From: Ottelia alismoides
Lineage: Eukaryota > Streptophyta > Magnoliopsida > Alismatales > Hydrocharitaceae
Length of the DNA stretch: 64,000 bases
Assembly (NCBI GenBank): GCA_037367405.1
Contig: JAZKJV010002611.1
Span: 248,001-312,000 of the forward strand
Direction: 5' to 3'
In this document: positions 21,469 to 33,700 of the stretch, one piece after another
Numbering within the stretch: position 1 is the stretch's first letter
How the letters are laid out: every line of letters begins with the position of its first letter
The notes under the pieces: generated by a model
Seen by the model: only the letters and a program-made list of their open reading frames with translations
Databases searched by the model: none
What the model was told of the DNA's origin: nothing
Program-made: the position numbers and the translations under genes

Positions 21469-24279
21469 ATGATGGGACGGAGATCTCTTAGGCCGACTCT
21501 GTCGGCACCGCTATCCAGCACTCCTCCTCATTCATTTAGGAATACCTCAGAGAGTCCGCTCTCTGAGCCTGAGTTTACATCCACCCTGTTCCCCCTCGAC
21601 CACCCTTCTCATTCTCCTTCCATCAGTCCAAGAGTGTCAGAATTCAGTACATCACAGTGTTCAACTCATTCAACAGCACCTGAGATGGCCTCTTTTGCTT
21701 TTTCAGAAAATCCAGACATGGCAGACAGAGGCGAGCATGCAGATGATCATGAGCACCCTCCGTTCCTATTTGATCAGGCAGCCATCAATAATTCCTTGTT
21801 AGCATCCCTGGAGACTATGCAGAGGCAGATCCGTGATCAGGGTACATTCATGGGTGATCTCATGAGGGAGATAGCTCAGATGAGAGAGAACCGAGCTGGC
21901 GGAGAAGGTGGTGGAGGAGGAGGACCTGATGCAGGAGGAGCAGATCCAGACGCTGAGAGACCGCCACAGACTATCATGAGGGAATTGCACAATCCAGCCG
22001 CATCCCTCACTCACCGTTGGATCAGACTCCCGCCCATCCACGAAGATTTCGAGCTTCGGCCCCACACTATCCAGCTGCTACCCAAGTTCCATGGGTTGCT
22101 GACCGAAGAGCCGCACCTCCACCTCCAAGAATTTGAGATGATATGCAGCACCATCCATGATTGGTTGATAACAGAGGACACAATCAAGATGATTGCCTTT
22201 CCATTCTCTTTGGTTGATAGAGCCGCATATTGGATCAAGCATCTTGGGCAATTCGTCGACACTTGGGCAGATCTCCGGACCGCATTTCTGAAGAAATATT
22301 ATCCTCTCGGCCGGACCAATGCAGCTAGAGCTATGATTAGAAATTTTGTCATGATCCCAAATGAACAATTCCATGAAGCCTGGGATCGATTTAGAGAGCT
22401 CATTGACCGGTGTCCACATCATGATATATCCAAGCCCAATCTAGTTCAGAGTTTCTTCTGTGGGCTGACACCGGAGCTGCAGGGGCTTGTCAACGCCTCT
22501 TGCGGTGGATCATATTTTTCCAAGGGTGAAGATGACGTCTGGGCCATCTATGAAGGCATGGCAGAAAATTCAACCGTGATGACCCAGGCCCGAGTCTACA
22601 CACAACAAAAGCCTCCGCAAGGGGCATGATCATTCCATAGGATAGCCCGCATCGATGCCGGTCCCAACACACCGTCGGTAGCCGCAGCCCAAGCTGAATC
22701 AGCCGCAGCCGACATGGGAATCATCATTGAAAAGTTGGACCGTATGGAGATCCTAGAGAAGAAGCAGAACCAAGGTCTTGCCCAAATGGACCTTCTCACC
22801 AAAACCATGAGTGACCTGAAGACTCAAATCTTATGCATTCAGGAGGCACAAGCTCATTCCCATCAGCCTCCCAGGTCACGGGCTGACTCCAGCAGTAGTA
22901 GTTCCAGCCAGGCTTCTACCTCATATCGCCAGGTGAGCCATATTCAGGCAGAGCCGGTCCCACTGCTACAGTTCCATCCAGAGCGACCGCCGTCTCAGGA
23001 GACTCAGATGGTGGTCTATCAGCCGGAGCAGCCACTGGCCGTTCTTCCTCCACCTTCCTTTGAGCAGGACCCAATGATGGAAGTCAATGGGATTTGGTAC
23101 GACCGGTACCCTCAGCCCGGGATTCATCGTGATCACCCCGGATTCCGTTGGGGCAATGGTGGATCCTCATCCCAGCAGCAGAACCCTGCCCAAGGACAGC
23201 AGAGCAGCCAGCAGCAACCACAACAGCAGCCCCAGTATGCCCACCAGCAACAGTTTCAGAGTGGTCCTCGTCCCACCTATCAGGGACAGCAGTGGAGGCA
23301 GCGACAGCAACCTCAGCAGTCTTATTCCCAGCACCATCCGTATCAGCCACAACAACAGCAGCAACCCCATCTCCAGCAGGGACAGCCATCCGGTTCTCAG
23401 GGTCCTGCCTTTGAGAACACAGCCCTTGATGATCTTGCGCGCTTGCTATCTGAACAGCGAGCCTCCTTCAGGAAAGAAATGGATGAATTCCGGCAGGAGA
23501 TGAGGGACATCATGAAAGGCAAGGCCGCCATACCCGCTCAGATTGAACCTAACCTAAACAATCTGAAAAGGAAGTCTGAGCAGGTAGAGTTTACAGAGGA
23601 TACCTCTCCTAGTGATTATTTGAGTGACATATCTTATTCCTATCATGATGCTGATTTTGTTACTACTAGGAGCGGTAGGATGCCAGCCGGCGGCGCCTCT
23701 TCTGAGCGACAACCAGACGCAGAATCAGGAGCGCCAGAGGAGCAGAGGAGTGGTGCTGATGCCGCTCATGATGATGTTGACGATAGTGCTGATACCACCC
23801 ATGATGAAGTCCAGGACGACGATGCTGACGCCGTCGTGATACCAGTTGCAGACGGTGGTGCTGATGCCACCATTTTGGATGACGAGCCAGAGTGCGGTGC
23901 TGATGCCGCAGAGACAGGTGCCGGTGGTGGTACTGAGACCACCACCTCTACTTTTGTTGAGACACCTTCTGTGATGTTGCCACATTTTGTACCCAAGGAC
24001 TGTGGGAACAAAATGAAAAACAAAAATATGAATAAAGGAAAGGCTTATGTTCACATTACGGATCCATATGTGTTGCATGATGATGGTTGTGTAGATCCTT
24101 CTTCTTCACAGGCACAGGAACCGAGTCCTAGTCCTCCATCTGAGGAGGCCCCTACAATCCCCTTCCCTGAAGCACTCCGCCGAACGAAGGGGAATAATAA
24201 AGAAAACCCAAAAAAGAACCAGCAGGTAGAGTTCGGCAATCAAATGATTGACAGATTTCACATTCAGCTGACTCTATGA
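21469..24279 (+). pseudogene. gag: Element C gag (in-frame stops at 22627 and 24277)
   Basis: The structural polyprotein forms the virus-like particle. The start is ATG ATG at 21469 after AATCAAA. Residues 1-90 are Ser/Pro-rich, and a helical segment (about 105-150) is followed by a Gly run. The Athila-type gag core lies at about residues 200-345 with AAYWIKHLG, then FLKKYYPLGRT and CPHHDISKPNLVQSFFCGL. A TGA at 22627-22629 interrupts, but the same frame continues open to 24276. The second half holds VNGIWYDRYPQPG, a very Gln-rich part (about residues 560-645) and an acidic part with repeated ADA motifs. I see no CCHC zinc knuckle. A TGA at 24277-24279 ends it, and the frame runs on into protease. 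The stops could be point mutations or, less likely, readthrough sites. Confidence 0.88.
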
Positions 24280-24858
24280 GAAGCATTTGACCATATCCCC
24301 TTCTTCAAAAAGAACTTGAAAGATACAACTACTGTCCGAAGGAAGAAGAGGCACAGAGATCAAATCCATATGCTCACTCATGACACATGCTGCACCATCC
24401 AGAACAAGCTGCCAGCCAAGCGACCAGACGCAGGAGCTCCCTATGTCAGATGCGAGATTCAGGAGCAGCAGTTTGATCGTACTCTATTGGACAACGGCTC
24501 TTCAATTAACCTCCTTCCGGCAGCCTTACTCAAGCGATTCGAGTTTGGCCCTCTTCTTCGAAGCAGAACAGTCCTTCAGTTTGCTGACAGATCGATAAAG
24601 AGGCCGAAGGGGTTATTGAAAGACGTGGTCGTTACCATTCAGGGCCTGAAATTCCCCGTGGACTTCGTTGTGTTGGACATGGAGATCCCTGAGTCGGTAA
24701 CCGATGCCCCCATCATACTTGGACGCCCATTCTTGGCCACAGCCAAGGCGGTGACCGACCATGATTGCGGGAAGGTGTGCTTTCGCGTAGAGGGCGAGAC
24801 CATACAAATAGAGACGATCGAGGAAACCAGGGCTAGAGAGTTAGAATGCTCAGAGTAG
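24280..24858 (+). pseudogene. pro: Element C aspartic protease (same frame as gag; TAG at 24856)
   Basis: This retropepsin-like protease cuts the polyprotein. After EAFDHIPFFKK and a conserved C-containing stretch comes the active site LLDNGSSINLLP (Asp at 24490-24492). Asn replaces the more usual Thr or Ser of D-T/S-G, a variant common in plant gypsy elements. The second half has VDFVVLDMEIP and PIILGRPFLATAKAV, the flap and C-terminal hydrophobic motif. It is continuous in frame with gag upstream and with pol downstream, separated only by TGA 24277 and TAG 24856-24858. The only initiation codons nearby are weak, so expression would depend on the single polyprotein frame. Confidence 0.87.
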
Positions 24859-27800
24859 TCCAGTGAAGCAGCGCAGATGACAGAGGAAGAGCTAGACATC
24901 CACCAGGTTTGTGATTTTGAGATGACTGATGATGAATCACACTGGACCGATCCGGTAGCACCGACCCTCGCCTTGCCTACAGATTCACTGTATCTCAAGC
25001 TCATGGCAGTCGAGAGTCGGGAGAGCACACTCCTGGATGAGGATACACCTGAGGCTGACAGTGTTGGGACGAGTGGTGCCGATGATTTTCATTCTTGTTC
25101 ATCTTCTTCTGATCCCTCGGATTCAGACATTGACTGGGATGATTTTGATGAATACTTACCTTGTCTGATTCCTTCCGAGCCGACAACCATGACGGAGTGC
25201 GAGCCAGTACAGTTTATTGACGATTCAGTGGGCCGTCTTTCGTCAGAGATTCATGCAGAGCGAGAGTTCTCCCATGCAGACCTGGTCGCCTTCACACAGA
25301 CATACCAGAAGCCAGATCTGCCACCTCCCAGTTGTCCAGAACTGAAACCTCTTCCGCAGTCAATGAAGTATAGATTCCTTGCGGGTGAGCCAGAAATGCA
25401 CCCAGTCATCATCTCAGCAGATTTGACTGGAGAACAAGAATCTCGTCTGATGGAGGTTCTTGAAAGGAACCGCAAGGCAATCGGTTGGAGTATAGCTGAT
25501 CTCCAGGGGCTGAGCCCAAATCTTTGCTCTCACCACATTTATCTCGAGGATAACGCTAAGCCGTCGCGTGAATTCCAGCGACGGCCGAACCCTAATCTTC
25601 GAGACGTAGTCATGAAAGAAATTTCCAAGTGGTGGAGCGCCGATTTTATCTATCCCATCTCCGACTCCAAATGGGTAAGTCCGCTACATGTGGTACCCAA
25701 GAAGACGGGTATCACTACAGTTGTCAATGAGTCTGGAGAGGAGATCGCTACCAGAGTACCAACTTCTTGGAGGGTCTGTGTGGACTACAGACGATTGAAT
25801 GAGTCCACCAAGAAGGATCACTTCCCGCTACCCTTCATTGATCAGATTATCGAGCGGTTAGCTGGGAAGAGTCATTATTGTTTCCTTGACGGGTACTCTG
25901 GATATAATCAAGTGGCCATTGCGCCCGAAGACCAGGAGAAAACGACATTCACCTGTCCGTTTGGGACGTATGCTTTCAGACGGATGCCCTTTGGTCTATG
26001 TAACGCTCCAGCGACATTCCAAAGGTGCATGTTGTCCATCTTCTCGGACATGGTGGGTGACTGTCTCGAGGTCTTCATGGATGACTTCTCGGTCTATGGC
26101 GACGGGTTCGACGCTTGTCTTGACTGCCTAGACCGTGTGCTGAAGCGCTGCATTGAGGTCAATCTTGTATTATCCTGGGAGAAGAGTCATTTCATGATGA
26201 CTCAAGGGACGGTCCTTGGTCACATTGTCTCCAATAGGGGCATGGAGGTCGATCCCGCCAAGGTGGATATCATCAGAAAACTCAATCCGCCGTCCAACTT
26301 ACGTCAGTTACGGTCTTTTCTGGGGCATGTCGGTTTCTACCGACGGTTCATTCAGGACTTCAGTCGTATTGCCCGATCGCTCACTGACTTGCTAACGAAA
26401 GACACCGAGTTTATTGTCAATGATAAGTGTCTAGCGTCATTTGAGACTCTCAAAGAAATGGTTGTTTCAGCTCCTGTCCTTCAGCCACCCGATTGGTCTC
26501 TCCCATTCGAGATCATGACGGATGCTTCAGATTTTGCCGTTGGGGCTGTTCTAGGACAGAGGAAGGATGGATTACCTTTTGCCATTCACTACGCCAGCCG
26601 GACTTTGGATGCCGCTCAACGGAATTACACTGTGACTGAGAAAGAGATGCTGGCCGTAGTCTTTGCTCTTGATAAGTACCGATCATATATTCTCGGATCT
26701 AGAGTGACTATCTACACTGATCACACCGCCATCCGGTATTTAATGGCTAAGAAGGATGCCAAAGCACGTCTCACCAGATGGATCCTTCTACTCCAGGAAT
26801 TTGATATTGAGATTAAGGATAAGCCTGGAGTCAAGAATGTGGTGGCAGATCATCTCTCCAGATTGGAGAATCTTGAGGAATCTGAGCCCAGCGCACCTAT
26901 CACAGAAACATTTCCAGATGAGGCGATCTTGGCTGTCACCTCACTCCCGTGGTATGCTGACTTTGTAAACTATCTTGTTGCCAAGACAATCCCTCAGGGT
27001 TGGCCCAGACAGAAACTTGAGACCTTCCTAGCTAAGGCCAAGTTTTATCATTGGGAGGATCCCGTTCTTTATCATGAAGGAGGGGATAGTATCTGGAGGA
27101 GGTGCATTCCTCAAGAAGAGCAGCAAAGCGTCCTCACATATTACCACAAGCTTGAGGCAGGAGGACATCATTCTGGAAAAAGGACAGCACAGAAGGTGCT
27201 TCAATCCGGCCTATGGTGGCCTACTCTCTTCAAGGATTCTGATGAGTTCGTGAAGAGATGTACTGACTGTCAGAAAATGGGAACCTGCGGACAGAGAGAC
27301 ATGATGCCCATGCAACCCATTCACTTTTGTGAGGTTTTTGATGCATGGGGAATTGATTTCATGGGCCCATTTCCTAAGAGTCGGGGATTTGAGCATATTT
27401 TGCTCGCTGTGGATTATGTCAGCCGATGGGTTGAGGCCATCCCCGCCCGAGCCGCAGATGCGAAAACCATGTGCAAATTTTTGAGGAAAAATATCATTTC
27501 ACGGTTCGGGGTACCTAGAGTCTTGATTTCAGACGGGGGGTCTCATTTCATCAATGATAAGGTTAAGGCCCTTGCAGACGAGTTCGGCATTGACCATCGG
27601 GTTGCCACTCCATATCACCCTCAGACTAATGGTCTTGCCGAAGTATCGAATCGGGAGATAAAGACCATCTTGCAGAAAGTTGTCCGCCCCGACCGAAAGG
27701 ATTGGTCATAGCTTTTGGACTCGGTCTTGTGGGCTTATCGGACTTCTTTCAAGAATCCATTGGGGACATCTCCCTTTCGTCTCGTCTATGGCAAGCCGTG

Positions 27801-28230
27801 CCATTTGCCAGTGGAAATCAAGCACAAATCTTTTTGGGCAGTCACTGAGTTGCTTATGGATCCCGAGAGTATAGGAGACCAGAGAAGAGCAGAATTGGCA
27901 GCCTTGGAAGAACTGAGAGACACAGCCTTCTCCAACAGCCTACAATACAAAGAGAAAGTAAAGACATGGCACGATTCACATATCAGCCATAAACAGTTTG
28001 AGCCAGATCAGAGAGTATGGTTGTTTGACTCTAGGCTGAAATTATTTCCAGGGAAATTGCAGAGCAAGTGGAAAGGTCCGTATGTGGTTAGGAAGGTACA
28101 TGACAATGGCAGCATCGACATATCCGAACCGTCATCTTCCTCTTCCTTCCGCGTCAATGGTCAACGCCTGAAGTTATATCTAGATCATGACCCGCCGACC
28201 ATTGACGTTGCCCCCATTCTTCTGGTATGA
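24859..28230 (+). pseudogene. pol: Element C pol: reverse transcriptase, RNase H, integrase (TAG at 27709)
   Basis: The frame is the same as gag and protease. An acidic Ser/Asp linker (to about 25240) leads into RT with [45 protein letters not shown] and the catalytic FMDD at 26074-26085. RNase H follows with [21 protein letters not shown] and VADHLSR. Integrase has an N-terminal His/Cys finger (GGHHSGKR, then CTDC at 27259-27270) and the triad Asp 27355, Asp 27532, Glu 27640 with 35 residues between the last two. A GPY/F-type end (KWKGPYVVRKV) follows and there is no chromodomain. A TAG at 27709-27711 lies between the integrase core and the C-terminal part; the frame continues unchanged to 28228-28230. 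All catalytic residues I can check are intact. Confidence 0.9.
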
Positions 28231-30706
28231 GATGTGTCCTTTGACTCATATCATCTGCATCTCATACATGGTGATCACTTTTATCTTCCGCTGTACAGAT
28301 CATCTGTCCATATCACTCTTTCATCGGTCGATCTATTTTATTCTTTTCTTCTTTTCTTCTTTTCCTCTTCTACCTTCTTCATATATCAAAAAGGTGCCGC
28401 CCTTGTAGACAGTTTTCCATACTTAGGACGTACTTTGTCCTAAGTATAAGGGGGCGTGCACCCCGAGTATTTCCATTCTTTGATCCTCTCCATTGTCTCC
28501 TCTTCTTGTCTATACTTAGGGATATTTTACCCTAAGTATAGGGGGAGACAATCTGAGTACGATCTGTTCATTCCCGCCCTTGACCCTCCCTGCCTTGTGT
28601 ACAGTCTGCTATACTTAGGATTATTTGATCCTAAGTATAGGGGGGACGGTCGACTTCTCATTCATTGATTCCTTCGTTATTTATTTATTCTTTAGACTTG
28701 TCTATACTTAGTACGAGTTATGTCTTCTCTTTTCTCTCTGATTTATGAGGACATAGCTCAAGCTAAGTATAGGGGGGTCGTATATACTGTGTATATACTT
28801 TAGCCATAACTCGTACTTTCGTATTTTCCTAATAAATATGGTTAAGTATTCTTTAAAATTCATTAAAATTCCTTAATAAATGTGGTTATTCCTCAGCTTC
28901 TTTTTGTATTTACTGATTAATAAATAAGGTGAAAATGTTTTTTGCAAAATGTTTGAAAAATAGTTTGAAAAACTTTGTGAACATCTATTGAAAACTAGTT
29001 TGAAAATATTTTGTTACATGTTTTCAACCTGTGTAAAAAAATGTGTGTTTTGTAAAAAATTTATTTTCTTTGTGTGAAATAAAATGTTTGAAAAAATGAT
29101 TTGCAAATGGTTTGAAAAATGGTTGCAAAAATATTTGAAAAACCTATATATACTGTTTTGAAAGCCTGTGCAAAATGATTTTCAAATGTGCGTACATGTT
29201 TGTAAAATGTTTGTAAAAACTATGTTGGACTATAGTTTTCAAAAATCGTGTGAAAAAGTTTGTGTCAAATAAGTTTGAGGAATATTTACATCACACTAAA
29301 GTAAACTATATATATGTATAAAATTGACCACTTACCCTTGTAAATTCTTAAAATCCACTTCTTGTATATATAAGAAGCACTCCCGTGTACATAGTTTTCA
29401 CCTAATTTTCGGCCAAAACTTTTTGTTTTCAAAAATCCCAAAAACATTTGCAAAATTTAAAATCCAAAAACACTTGAAAAATCTTTTCGAAAAATACAAA
29501 AAAATGCATGCATCATTTTTTTTTCAAAAATCCATAAAAAGTTCAAAATCTTGAAAATTGCAGCACAAAAATATTTCTTGCATTGCATAGCATTCGCATT
29601 TTTCGGATTGAGTTTGATAGTTGAACAAGTCTAAATAAAATCCGGAGATTGGAGCTTGATTGGACCTTAAAATCTACCTAATAACAGGAACCTTATAGGA
29701 ACTGGGTTTGAGGTACTTCAGGTCTAGTTGACTTAATTCTTTGAGGATCACGGGACTTGGTTCAATGGATTCTTGACTGCCTAAGTAGAGTATTTCAGAG
29801 CACACACACGACTCTTGTTGATAATGACCTAACTTGGACACCTGCACCTTTCACAGAGCTCTCCACGGATGAGGTGGTGAGGAGGCAGTTTCCTTTGGCT
29901 TGGGGTAGCATATGAGGGTAGTACTTCTAGGCGGAACCTCTCTTCTTCTTATAGTGAAGGAAGTGCACCTCAACTTGGTCTAGTGGTGATGAAGGCTAAA
30001 GACAGAAGCCGTGGGTTGCAATAAAGCTTCAAAAGAGGGATAGTCTACTGGCTCAAGAGGAAAATTTCTTGTATATATATGCTGCACCATGTAGATATGT
30101 TGTACAGATACAATTAAAAAAAACTCCAAAAAAGTGGTGGGTCGGATTGAAAATTTAATAACCCCACCGGAGTGTATATAGTCCAATAAAGCAAAAGCTT
30201 ATGGTATCCATGTTACATCTCATGAAGCTTGCAGCGAGAGACTTGGCTACACTGGCTGAGCTTCCAAAAGTCTATACTTCTTCCCCCTCTTCTTGAGCCG
30301 GTTGCACTTGAACTTAAAAGGGAATACCCCGCTTCTCGAGGAAAGAGTTGCTAGACCGAGGCATTAGAGTTACCAGGTTGGGGGAGGTTGTCTCTTTGTC
30401 ACTTCTGAGGTGGGGAGCTACAGATCACTTACACTGTACGAGTCAGACTCATAGTCGTAAGAGTTTGCGTATGAGTTGAAGTATTTCTGACCTGGCTATT
30501 GAGGAGACTTGAACAGAGTTTTGGGATTCTCAAGGACTGTTGGATTTCAAATTTGGTTCTCATTAAGGTTCCGACCGCACTAAAATTCCCAAGGACCGAC
30601 TTAAGCTCCAAACTTTGATTTTGTGAAGACAAGTTTGATGATAGAACTAAATCCAAGTTCTTCTTTTTCTTTTCTTTCCTTTTCTTTTGCACTTATTGCA
30701 TAAGTG
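28231..30706 (+). other. Element C untranslated 3' region
   Basis: 2.5 kb contain no credible gene. A hairpin array occupies 28419-28815. From about 28900 to 29290 the DNA is AT-rich with a degenerate TTTGAAAA motif in many copies. The part 29630-30700 is ordinary mixed sequence without relatives in the coding regions. Confidence 0.75.
28419..28815 (+). other. Array of four PPT-like hairpins, element C
   Basis: Stem 1 is TACTTAGGAC (28420-28429) with 28437-28446. Stem 2 is TATACTTAGGG (28511-28521) with 28530-28540. Stem 3 is CTATACTTAGGAT (28609-28621) with 28628-28640. Stem 4 is CTATACTTAG (28702-28711) with 28763-28772, plus the inner pair 28714-28723 with 28750-28759. The 3' arm of each leads directly, or after AA in stem 1, into a run of four to six G, copying the core AAGTATAGGGGG of the real polypurine tract. 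CATAACTCGTA at 28805-28815 can pair instead with TACGAGTTATG at 28712-28722. Confidence 0.88.
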
Positions 30707-30742
30707 TTTGCTAGGGACTAGCAAAGGTAAAGTATAGGGGGA
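30707..30742 (+). promoter_or_regulatory. Element C polypurine tract with upstream hairpin
   Basis: AGTATAGGGGGA (30731-30742) borders the LTR. TTTGCTAG (30707-30714) and CTAGCAAA (30718-30725) form a perfect 8-bp stem around GGA just before it. Confidence 0.9.
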
Positions 30743-33700
30743 TGATGAACCCACATTTCATCATCTTTATTCTATCATTTTGGCACCAAAAACCCTAGCA
30801 AATGCCTGTAAATAGCATTAAAATCATCATCTTAGCATCCATGCATGTGCATTATATTAGTGTATAAAATACTGTAATTAAGGCCAAAATTATAGAATAA
30901 ATAAAAGAAAAAGAATAAAATATTGTAAATATTTTATGACCTAAAACCCCCGAGACCTAGGCATCTTGATGAATAGGTCGACCATGAATAAAGTAGGGGG
31001 AGATAAGGTCAGAAATACAGATAAAATACCTATACTTTTATTCATTCTTTATTCATTTTGGGACCTATTTTTGGTTCCACTTTTTATGCATCAAATAAAG
31101 AAACTTTGTTCACGAAAGTTGTAGATAATAATATATAGAAAAATACAAAATTGATTTCACTGAAAAATAATGTATAGATAAAAAGATATGGTCTGAATAA
31201 GAATCCAGAATCCCAACTTCCCAGACCCGTATCTCACAACTGACAACTCCAAATGCAGCATACTCACCTTTAATTGTATATAGAATAAAATAATCTATTT
31301 AATGGTGATGGTTTCGCATTTGGCGGAGCTATGGTCTGAAAGTTGACTTTTGGACCCTTATTGTATACTTGTACAGATTAAAATATTCAATTTATTATTT
31401 ATTTATTATTTTTTTTATAATTTTATATTTTTATAATTTTGTAATTAATACTTATAATAATTATGTACATTAAAGTTGGAATAAAAACCAAAACAAAAAT
31501 AAAAATAAAATACTTGTATATAGAATACATAGATATAATACTCATATACATACCTATATAAATACTCTTATAATTTATTAAATAAACAAAATAAATCAGA
31601 AAAATAAAATAAAAATATATTTGTGTATATAAAAGTATTCTATAATTTTATAAAATAATAAATAAAAATAATAAAATCAAAATACACAAAATAAAAATAA
31701 AATACTAAAATATATAGATATTACACCTATATGGGGTATAAATGCAAACTTGTAAAAATATAATTCATAAAAATAATTAAAAATCGTAATAAAATACTAC
31801 ATAAAATAACGAATATTTTTCATTTTATAATTATAGTTTAATTCGGCTTATTTCTATTTTTAAATTAATTAATAAAACATTTTTCCAGGGTTTTTCCTGG
31901 TTGGTCCACGTGGACCAACCAGGAGGCCAGGACTGTTGACCAAGGTCAACAGTCTGACCTACACCCTGTAGCCCTGCGCGCCTCATTTTTTTTCCCGCTT
32001 TTGCGGATTTTTCGAGGCCGCGCCGATCGTCCTTTGTCGCCGCTCTCTTCATGGAAATTGTTCCTTGTGCCATCACCTCCATCGCCGACCTCCTAGATCT
32101 ACCCAGATCTCCTCCTCTTGCCCGTGACTCCTCCTCGAAGTCAGCTGCCTCCCCACTCTTCAAATACAACCCCGTCACTTCCTTCCCCGGTTGGAACCGC
32201 GATTTCCCAGATTTCTTCCCCCTTTGGCCGTGCTCGAGATGCCTGGAGGTGACAGCTCCGAGCTCCGAGCTTCAAGGCGGCGGAATATACCAAGATCTGA
32301 GCGAGTTCCACACCTCCGGCAAGCTTCACCGTCGAGGTATTTTCTCCCTCTGGCCCTCAGACCATCGAGGTTGTTCTTCACCTCTTTTTATCCCCTTAGC
32401 ATTCGTCATATCCTTAACATCATCCCGAGCATTTTCCCTCATCAAAACGCTCCTCCGATCACTTCAACTCGCACCTCGCCGGAGCGCAACTCCGGTGAGC
32501 CCTCATCTCGCCTGTCGCACCCCATCGAGAGCCACCTGAGGTCGAGGCACTTTGCCCTCGACCTCCTTAAACCTTTTGTGCAGGTGCTGGTGTACATTGA
32601 TGCGTCTGGAGCCCCTTTTGATCCTTCGCCGGAGCACCTGGAGCACCGCATCTTCCGTGTCGCCGCTGAAGAGCTCCGCCGACCTCCACGCCACTCCATC
32701 GCTTCCAGACGACAGAGGAGATCTCTAGCAACCTTTCGGGCCCATTTTGAAGCTCATTCATCGCCGGAGCGCGTCGCCACCGCCGGGAGAAGGTCGCCAC
32801 GACGGTCCTTCTTCCCTGCTCTTCCATCGAGCCTCGCTGCCGTCCGATCAAGAGGAGGTCCCAGTTTTGACGTGGACCGTCCGATCGCCTTCACCCGCCG
32901 ACGTCGGATCTCATCTGAGATCTAATCTCAGCGGTCCACGGGCGAACCATCATCGCGCCTGGAGGAGATGCCACGTGGATAAGTGGCGTGCCCTACGCCG
33001 CTGGATCGCGCCTAAAGCCCAACCGTTGGATGTCCGCCACGCGTCATCGCCTTCGTCAACGTCGTCGGATCGCCCGTGCGAGGGTATTTTACAGTCAACC
33101 CCCGCTTATTTTGCAATTTCTATTTAGTCCAGAAACTTTATTGCGTAGTTTAAATATTTTGTAATATTTGCACAAAGACCCCCAAACTTTCTATATTTGC
33201 ATCCAGGTCCTTCGCCACGTCACCTCACGTGACCTGTACACGTGAGGTGTGGGCATTTTGCAAGGATACCCTCGGTCTTTATTGTATTTTTTTTTAGTAC
33301 CAAAACTTCACTTTCACATGTTATATTTTTGGAAAAATTGCATGTAAGCCCCCAGGGTTTGGAATATTACATTCTAATCCTCGCCAGGCGCGTGCAAGTC
33401 ACGCGCCCTGGTGGGAAAATTTCTAAGAAACCCAGGCGGTTTTTGTAATGAGATGTTGGAGCTATAAATCGAATATCTAGTTCAAACTTTTGTGGAAATT
33501 TGCATGTATGCCCCTGGACGTTTTGAAAATTGCGTTTATATCCCTGCCAGGACTGTTTATTGATTGGATGCTTGTTGTATTTATTTGATCTATCACTCTA
33601 AATCCTAAAAATCCACAAAAATAGGGTTAAGCTCCTGGATACGTGTACTTTGGCGCTATCAATTTAGTTTTTGATTTTATTTTATTTTCATATTTATTAA

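Noticed and set aside
23084..24078. Several long frames on the - strand opposite the Gln-rich and acidic part of C gag
   Set aside because: They are mirror products of repetitive codons (CAG, GAT, GCT) in gag and lack any domain.
28419..28778. Short repeats at regular distance, CRISPR-like at first sight
   Set aside because: The window is plant DNA, the units are palindromes ending in a polypurine-like run, the intervening sequence is not spacer-like, and the same units occur in other copies of the family.
28231..30742. Possible env-like gene after pol of C, as reported for some Athila elements
   Set aside because: No frame of useful length, signal peptide or membrane segment is visible on the sense strand.
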